Origin: Sva-07 sp942492715
Lineage (GTDB): Bacteria; Actinomycetota; Acidimicrobiia; Acidimicrobiales; Ilumatobacteraceae
Direction: 5' to 3'
NCBI GenBank assembly: GCA_942492715.1
Contig: CALOFW010000005.1
Coordinates: forward strand, 124,001-188,000
Length of the DNA: 64,000 nucleotides
Every line of letters starts with the position of its first letter. Position 1 is the first letter of the stretch. This document shows positions 40,722 to 48,386 of the stretch, piece by piece. The notes under the pieces were generated by a model. The model worked only from the letters and a program-made list of their open reading frames with translations. It was not told the DNA's origin and did not search any database. Both the position numbers and the translations under genes were made by a program.

Positions 40722-42140
40722 TCAGAGCTGCAGCGACTTGGTCTGCAGGAACTCGTCGATGCCGTACGGGCCGTTCTCGCGGCCGTAGCCCGACTGCTTG
40801 TAGCCACCGAACGGCGCCGCGATGTTGAACGAACCCCCGTTGACGTCGACCGCGCCGGTGCGCATCCGGCGAGCCACCGAGATCGCTCGCTCCTGATCGC
40901 CCGACCACACACCGCCCGACAAGCCGTAGAGGCTGTCGTTGGCGATGCGCACGGCGTCGTCGTCGTCCTCGTAGCCGATGATCGACAGCACCGGCCCGAA
41001 GATCTCCTCCTGGGCCACGGTCATGTCGTTGGTGACGTTGGCGAGCACGGTCGGCTTCACGAAGTAGCCGGTCTCGTGGCCCTCCGGCTTCCCGAGGCCG
41101 CCGGCCGCGACGACCGCGCCTTCGTCGATGCCCTTCTGGATGTAGCCCTGCACTCGGTCCCACTGGGCCTGGCTGATCAGCGGGCCGAGGTGCATGCCCT
41201 CCTTGGTCGGGTCGTCGACCTGCATGGTCTCGGCAGCAGCTGCGGCGATGGCGACCGCCTCGTCGTAGCGGCTGTTGGGGACGAGCATGCGGGTGTGGGC
41301 CGTGCAGGTCTGGCCGGAGTTGAGGTAGCAGGCGAAGAGGCCCTTCGGAATGACCTCTTCGAGGTTGGCGTCATCGAGGATGACGTTCGCCGACTTGCCG
41401 CCGAGTTCGAGCGCGACGCGCTTCACCGAGCCGGCGGCCGCGGCAGCGACCTGCTTGCCGGCGCGGGTGGAACCGGTGAAACTGACCATGTCGACGTCGG
41501 GGTGCTCCGAGATCGCTGCACCGACCACCGGGCCCGTGCCGGTGACCATGTTGAACACGCCCGCGGGCAAGCCGACCTCGTGCACGATCTCGGCGAGGAT
41601 GAACGCGTTGAGCGGGGCGATCTCCGACGGCTTGAGCACGAACGTGCAGCCTGCGGCGAGCGCACCACCGAGCTTGCAGATGATCTGGTGGAGCGGGTAG
41701 TTCCACGGCGTGATCGCGCCGACGACACCGACCGGCTCCTTGACGACGAGGCTGTTGCCGATCGTCTCCTCGAACTCGAAGGTGTCGAGCAGCGTCGCGT
41801 AGGTCTGCATGTTGCCGGCCGGCAGGCCGGCTTGGATCATGGTCGACCACGTGATCGGCATCCCGACCTCGCCGGCGATCACTTCGGCGATCTCGGGCGA
41901 ACGGGCCTGGAGCGCCTCGTTGAGCCGGATCATGTACTTCTGACGTTCCTCGACCGGAGTGGCGGCCCACCCGTCGAAGGCGCGGCGGGCGGCGGCGACG
42001 GCCTTGTCGACGTCGCTGGCGGTGCCCTCGGGGATCGAGCCCATGACCTGCTCGGTGCCGGCGTTGATGACCTCGATGCGGCCGGTTCCGTCGGAGGGAA
42101 CCCAGGCACCGTCGATGTAGATGTTGGAGTAGTCGCGCAT
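40722..42140 (-). CDS. NAD(P)-dependent aldehyde dehydrogenase
   Basis: 472 residues. Oxidises an aldehyde to its acid. The catalytic cysteine lies in NSGQTCTAHTRM, the general-base glutamate in ALELGGKSAN, and the nucleotide-binding lysine in FVLKPSEIAP; FTGSTRAGKQV and the C-terminal FGGYKQSGYGRENG are standard. The substrate is undefined; its position between the two mutase subunit genes may hint at branched or hydroxy-acid metabolism, which is inference. ATG 42140 is preferred to one 18 nt upstream. Confidence 0.93.
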   Translation of the reverse strand: MRDYSNIYIDGAWVPSDGTGRIEVINAGTEQVMGSIPEGTASDVDKAVAAARRAFDGWAATPVEERQKYMIRLNEALQARSPEIAEVIAGEVGMPITWSTMIQAGLPAGNMQTYATLLDTFEFEETIGNSLVVKEPVGVVGAITPWNYPLHQIICKLGGALAAGCTFVLKPSEIAPLNAFILAEIVHEVGLPAGVFNMVTGTGPVVGAAISEHPDVDMVSFTGSTRAGKQVAAAAAGSVKRVALELGGKSANVILDDANLEEVIPKGLFACYLNSGQTCTAHTRMLVPNSRYDEAVAIAAAAAETMQVDDPTKEGMHLGPLISQAQWDRVQGYIQKGIDEGAVVAAGGLGKPEGHETGYFVKPTVLANVTNDMTVAQEEIFGPVLSIIGYEDDDDAVRIANDSLYGLSGGVWSGDQERAISVARRMRTGAVDVNGGSFNIAAPFGGYKQSGYGRENGPYGIDEFLQTKSLQL

Positions 42141-42215
42141 GGCACGAGTCTTGCCCATCCGGGCAGGTTCGCTGCAACCGAGCGGTCCGGCGCCACGCCG
42201 GACCGTGGGATTCGG

Positions 42216-42488
42216 TCAGCTCAGCTTCAGGAAGAGACGCTCGAGTTCCTCGGCGTCGAGCTCCGGAGCGTCGTCGGACCCCTCGGGAACCGTCGCGCAG
42301 TGGCGCATCCCGGCGACGACCAGGCGGTACCCGACCCGATCGAGCGCGGCCTTGCACGCCGAGAGCTGGGTGACCACGTCACCGCAGTTCTGGCCTTCCT
42401 CGATCATGCGCTGGACGCCTCGGATCTGGCCCTCGAGCCGCCGGAGACGCTTCAGCACGTCATCGTTCACGTCCTCCGGAAATCGCAT
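42216..42488 (-). CDS. CsoR/RcnR/CstR-family transcriptional repressor
   Basis: 90 residues of the DUF156 all-helical family: LKRLRRLEGQIRGVQRMIEE, then a cysteine in GQNCGDVVTQLSA and a second in MRHC, 28 residues apart as in CsoR. The copper-ligand His four positions before the second cysteine is replaced by Gly, so the thiol pair without the His is more like the persulfide sensor CstR. An extra Cys (SACKAAL) is present. It would bind G/C-tract operators as a tetramer. No obvious target transporter is adjacent. Confidence 0.88.
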   Translation of the reverse strand: MRFPEDVNDDVLKRLRRLEGQIRGVQRMIEEGQNCGDVVTQLSACKAALDRVGYRLVVAGMRHCATVPEGSDDAPELDAEELERLFLKLS

Positions 42489-42494
42489 ACCGGA

Positions 42495-42514
42495 ATCGTA
42501 CCCCCCACCCGTAT
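42495..42514 (-). promoter_or_regulatory. -10 TACGAT with G-tract operator in front of the CsoR/CstR-type gene
   Basis: On the minus strand ATACGGGTGGGGGG leads directly into TACGAT (42500-42495), which ends 6 nt before ATG 42488. A G-tract next to the -10 is what CsoR/CstR operators look like, so autoregulation is plausible. Confidence 0.45.
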
Positions 42515-42555
42515 CCCGCCCGCGCCACACTCCAGCATTGTCGGGGGTCTGGGGG

Positions 42556-44103
42556 TCAGCGGCGGGCGCGGTACCAGGCGATGAGGTCGTTGGTGGCGGC
42601 GTCGTGGGCGGAGGGTTCGGGATCGCCGGTGAGTTCCGGGGTGATCCGGTTGGCCAGCTCCTTGCCGAGTTCGACGCCCCACTGGTCGTAGCTGTTGACA
42701 CCCCACACCGTGCCCTGGACGTGCACGACGTGTTCGTACAGGGCGATCAGCTGGCCGAGCACCGACGGGCTGAGCTGGTCGGCGAGGATGACGGTGTTGG
42801 GGCGGTTGCCGTCGAACTGTCGGTAGGGCTCTCCAGCCGCGGCGTCGCGGCCGAAGGCCAGCGCCTCGGACTGCGCGAACAGGTTCGCCATCAGCAGGTC
42901 GTGGTGCTCGCGGTACGGGTGATGCGGCGTGGCGAAGCCGATGAAGTCGACGGGAACGATCCGGGTGCCCTGATGGAGCAGTTGGTAGAACGCGTGTTGA
43001 CCGTTCGTGCCCGGCTCACCCCAGACGATCGGGCCCGTGTCGCCGACGACGGCCGAGCCGTCGAGGCGCACCGACTTGCCGTTCGACTCCATGTCGAGCT
43101 GCTGGAGATACGCAGGGAACCGACCGAGTTCCTCGGCGTAGGGCAGCACCGCCTTGGTGCCGTGGCCGAGGCCGTTGGCGTTCCACACGCCGAGCATCGC
43201 CATCACGACCGGGGCGTTCTCGGCGAGTGGGGCTGTCCGGAAGTGTTCGTCGACCCGATGGAAGCCATCGAGGAACTCGCGGAACCGCTCCGGTCCGATC
43301 GCGATCATCAGCGACAGCCCGATCGCCGAGTCGACCGAGTACCGCCCGCCCACCCAGTCCCAGAACCCGAACATGTTGGCGGTGTCGATCCCGAACTCGG
43401 CGACCCGTTCGGCATTGGTCGACACCGCGACGAAGTGATCGGCGACGGCCGACTCGCCGAGTTCGTCGACGAGCCACGCACGGGCGGTGCGGGCGTTGGT
43501 GAGCGTCTCGATCGTGCCGAACGTCTTGGACGCAATGATGAACAGCGTCGATGTCGGGTCGGCGTCGCGCAGCACCGCAGCGATGTCGGCACCGTCGACG
43601 TTGGACACGAACGAGCACCGGATGCGTTCGTGGCGGTACGCGTCGAGCGCCCGGTAGGCCATCGCCGGGCCGAGATCGGACCCGCCGATGCCGATGTTGA
43701 CGACGTGGGTGATGCGGTCGTCGGCGCGCACCCTGTCGGCGAGCGATGCCATCTGGTCGAGCACCTCGTGCACCTCCGGCACGACATCGACACCGTCGAC
43801 GACGATCGAACGATCGCGCGGAGCGCGCAGCGCGACGTGCATCACCGCGCGATCCTCGGTGACGTTGATGTGCTCGCCGGAGAACATCGCATCGCGCCGC
43901 TCCGGCACGCCCGTCGCGGCAGCGAGTTCGATCAGGCCGGCGACCACTCGATCGTCGACCAGCTGCTTCGACCAGTCGATCCGGAGATCGGCGACCTCGA
44001 GCACGTAGCGATCGGCTCGCCCGGGGTCGGCGGCGAACAGCTCGCGCAGGTGGGCGGGGCGGGGTAGGTCGGCGAGCATCGATCGGGGGTCCACGGCATC
44101 CAT
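42556..44103 (-). CDS. pgi: Glucose-6-phosphate isomerase
   Basis: 515 residues. Interconverts glucose-6-phosphate and fructose-6-phosphate. Contains VVNIGIGGSDLGPAMA, ASKTFGTIETL for phosphate binding, the PGI signature GEPGTNGQHAFYQLLHQG with catalytic Glu/His region, and VWGVNSYDQWGVELGK near the end. Follows pgl by 51 nt on the same strand, grouping upper glycolysis with the pentose-phosphate path. Confidence 0.96.
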   Translation of the reverse strand: MDAVDPRSMLADLPRPAHLRELFAADPGRADRYVLEVADLRIDWSKQLVDDRVVAGLIELAAATGVPERRDAMFSGEHINVTEDRAVMHVALRAPRDRSIVVDGVDVVPEVHEVLDQMASLADRVRADDRITHVVNIGIGGSDLGPAMAYRALDAYRHERIRCSFVSNVDGADIAAVLRDADPTSTLFIIASKTFGTIETLTNARTARAWLVDELGESAVADHFVAVSTNAERVAEFGIDTANMFGFWDWVGGRYSVDSAIGLSLMIAIGPERFREFLDGFHRVDEHFRTAPLAENAPVVMAMLGVWNANGLGHGTKAVLPYAEELGRFPAYLQQLDMESNGKSVRLDGSAVVGDTGPIVWGEPGTNGQHAFYQLLHQGTRIVPVDFIGFATPHHPYREHHDLLMANLFAQSEALAFGRDAAAGEPYRQFDGNRPNTVILADQLSPSVLGQLIALYEHVVHVQGTVWGVNSYDQWGVELGKELANRITPELTGDPEPSAHDAATNDLIAWYRARR

Positions 44104-44111
44104 CGCCTCCG

Positions 44112-44117
44112 ACGCTA
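44112..44117 (-). promoter_or_regulatory. Predicted -10 element TAGCGT
   Basis: On the minus strand TAGCGT ends 8 nt before ATG 44103; a GGAGG also lies in the gap, so this start has both types of signal. Confidence 0.35.
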
Positions 44118-44154
44118 GTGCTCGACGTCGCTCCCCCGAATCACGCCGTCGCGA

Positions 44155-44829
44155 TCAATCCGTCGCGGTCAGGTCGTCGGGCCGCGGCAGACCGCCTGCC
44201 GCCGCAGGGTCGAGAAACAGCCAGGTCGCCCCACGACGCACGCGGTTGGCCGGGATCGACGGATCGCGCAGCAGCCACCGAGCGACCATCGGGGCCTTCG
44301 ATGCTCCGAGTGTCAGCATCAGACGCGAGCGGGCTGCGTTCACGACCGGCGGGGTGAGGGTCATCCGAGCCAACCCGTTGAACTCACCGATCGCTTCGCA
44401 CGGCCGCTCGCTGTCGACGACACGGTCGCCCGGCGGCCACGAAGCCGTGTGGCCGTCGGACCCCAGGCCGAGGTGGACGACGTCGAAGCGCTCCGGGAGC
44501 CCCGCCCCGTAACGGCGCGCACCGATCGCGAGGTCGGCGACGGTCACCGGCATCAGACGGACCTGGCAGGGCAGCGGCACCAGTTGCACGGCGTTGCGAG
44601 CCGGGTCCCCGTCGGGGGCCACGCGCTCGTCGACCTGCCAGATCGTGAGGCGGTCCCACGGCACGTCCTGGTCGAGCAGCGCCCGGAACATCGGCGGGGC
44701 GGTGCTCCCCCCGCTCACGGCGATCAGCGCCTCACCCCTGCGGCGAGCGGCATCACGGATCCGGCGGGCCAGCCAACGCCCCGCCGCCGCGGCGGGATCC
44801 TCACTCACCCGAATTTCCACACCGTGCAC
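44155..44829 (-). CDS. pgl: 6-phosphogluconolactonase
   Basis: 224 residues, SugarP-isomerase-like fold. Hydrolyses 6-phosphogluconolactone in the oxidative pentose-phosphate pathway. Shows LIAVSGGSTAPPMFRALL, WQVDERVAP and LGLGSDGHTASWPPG, the family triad of motifs. Either GTG 44829 or GTG 44820 could start; neither has a clear Shine-Dalgarno. Only 10 nt after the mutase stop, so probably translated from the same message. zwf and gnd are not in the window. Confidence 0.9.
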   Translation of the reverse strand: MHGVEIRVSEDPAAAAGRWLARRIRDAARRRGEALIAVSGGSTAPPMFRALLDQDVPWDRLTIWQVDERVAPDGDPARNAVQLVPLPCQVRLMPVTVADLAIGARRYGAGLPERFDVVHLGLGSDGHTASWPPGDRVVDSERPCEAIGEFNGLARMTLTPPVVNAARSRLMLTLGASKAPMVARWLLRDPSIPANRVRRGATWLFLDPAAAGGLPRPDDLTATD

Positions 44830-44839
44830 CGTACGTCGG

Positions 44840-46477
44840 TCAGATGGTGGGGACCTCGACGTGGCGACCGAAGACGTCGGCCATCGCACCCATCATCTCA
44901 CCGAGCGTTGCGTAAGCGCGCGACGCGTCGATCAGGGTGGGCATCAGGTTGACCTCCGGGTCGGTCGCTTCGGCACGGAGACGGGCGAGGACGTCGTCGA
45001 CCGCCGCCTGGTCACGGTTGGCGCGCACTCCATCGAGGCGCTTGCGCTGGCGGGTCTCGTCCTCGTTGGTGATGCGCAACAGCTCGAGTTCGTCGTCGTT
45101 GCCCTCGGTGTGGGCGTTGACGCCGACGACGATCCGCTCACCGCTGTTGAACGACCGTTCCAGGTCGTAGGCCGAATCGGCGATGCGCCGCTGGAACCAG
45201 TTGTCCTCGATCCCCGCGATCACCCCGTCGAGCATCGACCCACCGCCGAGCTGATCGAGGTGGGCGAAGATCTCCTCTGCCTGACGTTCGATCTCGTCGG
45301 TCAACGCCTCGACGAAATACGACCCTCCCAACGGGTCGGCGACGTGCGCGACGTTGGTCTCGTTCGCGATCACCTGCTGGGTGCGCAGCGCGATCCGGGC
45401 GGCCTTCTCGGTCGGCAGAGCGAGCGCCTCGTCCATCGAGTTGGTGTGGAGGCTCTGCGTGCCTCCCAGGACGCCCGCCAGCGCCTCGATCGCGGTGCGC
45501 ACGATGTTCAACTCCGGTTGCTGCGCCGTCAGCGACACCCCGGCGGTCTGGGTGTGGAAGCGCAGCTGCAGCGACTTCTCCAGCTCGGCGCCATACCGCT
45601 CACGCAGCCACCGCGCCCAGATCCGACGCGCCGCTCGGTACTTGCAGATCTCCTCGAAGAAGTCGATGTGGGCATTGAAGAAGAACGACAACCGCGGCGC
45701 GAACGAGTCGATCGGCAACCCCGCCTGCAACGCCAACTCCACGTACGCGAACCCGTTGGCCAGCGTGAACGCCAGCTCCTCCACTGCGGTCGAGCCCGCC
45801 TCGCGGATGTGATAGCCGGAGATCGAGATCGAGTGCCAGCGGGGCATCTCCGCGGCGGTGAAGCGGATCGTGTCGCGCACCAACCGCATCGACTGACGCG
45901 GCGGGAACACGAACTCCTTCTGCGCCTGATACTCCTTCAAGATGTCGTTCTGCAGCGTCCCACCCAGACGGGACCGGTGCACACCCGCCGACTCCGCCTG
46001 CGCGACGAACATCGCGAAGATCGGTGCCGCCGGAGAGTTGATCGTCATCGACGTGGTGATCGCACCGAGGTCGATACCGGCGTACAGATCCTCCATGTCG
46101 GCCAACGAGTCGATCGCCACGCCACACCGGCCGACCTCACCCAACGACATGGGATCGTCGGAATCCAACCCCAGCAGCGTCGGCATGTCGAACGCCGTCG
46201 ACAAGCCGTCACCGCCCGCCTTGATGATCTCCTTGAACCGCCAGTTCGTGTCGTCCGCCGTGCCGAACCCGGCGAACATCCGCATCGTCCAGAGCTTCGA
46301 CCGGTACATCGACGCATACGGACCCCGGGTGTACGGGTACTGCCCCGGGAACTCGCCGTCGTCGGGCCCGTAGACGCCGTCGAGGGGAATCCCCGACATC
46401 GTCTCGAACCGGGCGTCACGGATCGGCGAGGCGCCGATCGCCGCCTCCCATGCCTGTCGGGGTGTCATGTCGGTCAT
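44840..46477 (-). CDS. B12-dependent acyl-CoA mutase, large (catalytic) subunit
   Basis: 545 residues: the substrate-binding TIM barrel of the methylmalonyl-CoA mutase superfamily without its B12 domain. PYTRGPYASMYRSKLWTMR and GLSTAFDMPTLLGLDSDDP are the CoA/substrate-entry segments. At the position of methylmalonyl-CoA mutase Arg207 (LKEFMVRN) it has Gln (LKEYQAQK), as isobutyryl- and 2-hydroxyisobutyryl-CoA mutases do, so the substrate is probably not methylmalonyl-CoA. ATG 46477 (MTDMTPRQ); ATG 46468 is an alternative. The partner subunit is at 40262. Confidence 0.9.
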   Translation of the reverse strand: MTDMTPRQAWEAAIGASPIRDARFETMSGIPLDGVYGPDDGEFPGQYPYTRGPYASMYRSKLWTMRMFAGFGTADDTNWRFKEIIKAGGDGLSTAFDMPTLLGLDSDDPMSLGEVGRCGVAIDSLADMEDLYAGIDLGAITTSMTINSPAAPIFAMFVAQAESAGVHRSRLGGTLQNDILKEYQAQKEFVFPPRQSMRLVRDTIRFTAAEMPRWHSISISGYHIREAGSTAVEELAFTLANGFAYVELALQAGLPIDSFAPRLSFFFNAHIDFFEEICKYRAARRIWARWLRERYGAELEKSLQLRFHTQTAGVSLTAQQPELNIVRTAIEALAGVLGGTQSLHTNSMDEALALPTEKAARIALRTQQVIANETNVAHVADPLGGSYFVEALTDEIERQAEEIFAHLDQLGGGSMLDGVIAGIEDNWFQRRIADSAYDLERSFNSGERIVVGVNAHTEGNDDELELLRITNEDETRQRKRLDGVRANRDQAAVDDVLARLRAEATDPEVNLMPTLIDASRAYATLGEMMGAMADVFGRHVEVPTI

Positions 46478-46510
46478 CGAACCACTTTCCGCAGAGTCGT
46501 CGCTGCTCCG

Positions 46511-46516
46511 TACCCT
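46511..46516 (+). promoter_or_regulatory. Predicted -10 element TACCCT
   Basis: TACCCT ends 8 nt before ATG 46525, in a 47-bp space between this gene and the divergent mutase. Confidence 0.45.
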
Positions 46517-46524
46517 ACGGAGCG

Positions 46525-47481
46525 ATGCCCGACGAACCCGGATCGAACGCCGTCGAGGTGGATGCTCCACCGCAATCCGGCGAACGCACGGTGGCGCAGG
46601 GCGTCCGGCTCGCCGTCGCTGCCTACCTGCTGTGGGGCTTCCTCACGATCTACTGGAAGCAGCTCAGCGGGTTCGACGCCTTCGAGTTGATCGCGTGGCG
46701 GATGGCGTGTGCCGGAGTGGTGATGGCACTCGTGGTCACGGCGCGACGGACCTGGCCCACGGTGATCGGCGCACTCCGGGATCCGGGTGTCGCACGGCGA
46801 CTGGTGCTCGCCTCGTTGCTCCTCACCGTCAACTGGGGCAGCTACGTGTGGGCGGTGACCAACGACCGGGTCATCGAGACGGCACTCGGCTACTTCATCG
46901 CTCCACTCGCCACGATGGCGATCGGCGTGTTCGTGCTGAAGGAACGGCCGACGACGGCCCAGCGCTTCGCGTTCGGATGCGCGACAGTCGCCGTGGTGAT
47001 CCTCACGGTGTCGTACGGGCGGCCACCGTGGATCGCCCTCGTGATCGCCGCGTCGTGGAGCATCTACGGCCTGACCACGCGTCGGGTCCCGCTCGGCGCC
47101 GTCGACAGTCTCGCCGGCGAGACGTTCGTCCTGTTCGTCCCGGCGGTGGCCGCGGTGGTGTGGTTCTCGACGAACGCCGACGGTGTCGCAGCCACCGCCG
47201 ACCCGACCGAGTGGCTGCTGGTCCTCGGCACCGGAGCGATCACGGCGGTGCCGTTGATGCTGTTCGCCGGCGCCGCGAAGTCGGTGCCGTTCACGTTGCT
47301 CGGCCCGCTGAACCTCCTGGTGCCGGTGATCAACTTCGGCCTGGGCTGGCTGGTCTACGACGAACCGATGCCGGCCGACCGGCTGGTCGGCTTCGCCTTC
47401 GTGTGGGTGGCCCTCGGCGTGGTGATGTGGGATCGCCTCTCCAGCCACCGTCGCCTCGCCACCCCGTCGCCGCTCGCCTGA
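46525..47481 (+). CDS. rarD: RarD-type EamA transporter
   Basis: 318 residues with about ten hydrophobic segments. GVRLAVAAYLLWGFLTIYWKQL and VNWGSYVWAVTNDRVIETALGYFIAPL are typical of the RarD branch of the drug/metabolite superfamily (named after a chloramphenicol-sensitivity phenotype); the transported compound is unknown. GGAG lies close in front of ATG 46525. Confidence 0.9.
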   Translation: MPDEPGSNAVEVDAPPQSGERTVAQGVRLAVAAYLLWGFLTIYWKQLSGFDAFELIAWRMACAGVVMALVVTARRTWPTVIGALRDPGVARRLVLASLLLTVNWGSYVWAVTNDRVIETALGYFIAPLATMAIGVFVLKERPTTAQRFAFGCATVAVVILTVSYGRPPWIALVIAASWSIYGLTTRRVPLGAVDSLAGETFVLFVPAVAAVVWFSTNADGVAATADPTEWLLVLGTGAITAVPLMLFAGAAKSVPFTLLGPLNLLVPVINFGLGWLVYDEPMPADRLVGFAFVWVALGVVMWDRLSSHRRLATPSPLA

Positions 47482-47483
47482 GC

Positions 47484-47489
47484 TACGTT
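47484..47489 (+). promoter_or_regulatory. Predicted -10 element TACGTT
   Basis: TACGTT ends 7 nt before ATG 47497. Confidence 0.45.
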
Positions 47490-47496
47490 CCCACCC

Positions 47497-47805
47497 ATGG
47501 TCGCTCGCGTGTTCGCACTCATCGCCGTGCCCGCGACATGTGCGTTCGCGCTCTCGGGATGCTTCACCACCACGGCGGACTTCCGCGAGGAAGCCGAACA
47601 GTTCATCGTGGAGGATCCCGGCATCGCCGAGAGCCTCGATGTGAGCATGACATCGGCCACGTGCGAAGAACCGGCCGACCAGGAGGCCGGGACGGTCTTC
47701 GCGTGCACGGCAACCGACGAGAACGGCGACCAGTGGGGCTTCGACGTGACGATCGTCGACTCCGACAGCATCGAACTCAGCGTGTCGGAACGTCCCGAAT
47801 CGTAG
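47497..47805 (+). CDS. DUF4333-like small lipoprotein
   Basis: 102 residues. Signal peptide with lipobox (FALSGC). The mature ~80 residues carry two cysteines 15 residues apart (SATCEEPADQEAGTVFAC) and end in beta-strand-like repeats (WGFDVTIVDSDSIELSV), the pattern of the actinobacterial DUF4333 domain. Function unknown; probably surface-exposed. Followed 28 nt later by another lipoprotein. Confidence 0.78.
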   Translation: MVARVFALIAVPATCAFALSGCFTTTADFREEAEQFIVEDPGIAESLDVSMTSATCEEPADQEAGTVFACTATDENGDQWGFDVTIVDSDSIELSVSERPES

Positions 47806-47833
47806 ATCTCAGGGGCTCGATGAAGGGACAGGC

Positions 47834-48307
47834 ATGTACAGGACACTGATGATCGGCGTGGGCGTCGTGGGCCTTGCCCTCGCCGGCTGTGGCAGCGATG
47901 GCGACAGCGGAGGCGGCGACCTCGGAGGACCACAGGCCGCGGCCGCAGCCGCCACGATCGAGTCGGCGTCGAGCAGCGGACTGCAGCTCGACGAAGGGTG
48001 CGTCAACGACCTCGCCGCCCAGCTCAGCGACGCCGACGCGGAAGCGATCGCATCGAACGACGACGCCGAGATCAGCGCCGAGGGCCAAGCGCTCGGCGCC
48101 GAGCTCCTCGGCTGCGCCGATCCCGACGCGCTGGTCGACGCGTTCATCGCGGGCATGAGCGAATCCGGCCAGGAGATCGACGAGGACTGCGCCCGCGACG
48201 AGCTCGAGGATGTCGACATCCCCGAGCTCGTCGCCGCCACCGAGGGCGGCGACATGCCATCCGATCTGGTCGCCGCGCTCGTCGAGTGCGTCGATCTGGG
48301 CGGCTGA
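47834..48307 (+). CDS. Acidic hypothetical lipoprotein
   Basis: 157 residues. Lipobox in GLALAGCGSD; the mature protein is strongly acidic and Ala/Gly-rich, with four cysteines (DEGCVNDLA, LLGCADPD, EDCARDEL, VECVDLGG) in two similar halves, suggesting an internal repeat of a small helical domain. A good Shine-Dalgarno (GAAGGGACAGGC) precedes ATG 47834. No known domain recognised. Ends before the bidirectional terminator. Confidence 0.75.
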   Translation: MYRTLMIGVGVVGLALAGCGSDGDSGGGDLGGPQAAAAAATIESASSSGLQLDEGCVNDLAAQLSDADAEAIASNDDAEISAEGQALGAELLGCADPDALVDAFIAGMSESGQEIDEDCARDELEDVDIPELVAATEGGDMPSDLVAALVECVDLGG

Positions 48308-48328
48308 CCCGCCCCCGAACGCGACGAA

Positions 48329-48371
48329 ACGCCCGTCACATCCGGGGTCGGACCCCGGATGTGACGGGCGT
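48329..48371. terminator. Perfect 21-bp-arm palindrome between convergent genes
   Basis: Arms 48329-48349 and 48351-48371 are exact reverse complements around a single G; outer part ACGCCCGTCACATCC, core GGGGTC-G-GACCCC. It sits between the lipoprotein (stop 48307) and livJ (stop 48387) and can terminate both. The core is shared with the palindrome at 21092 while the flanks differ. Confidence 0.85.
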
Positions 48372-48386
48372 CGTCACATCAGCGCA

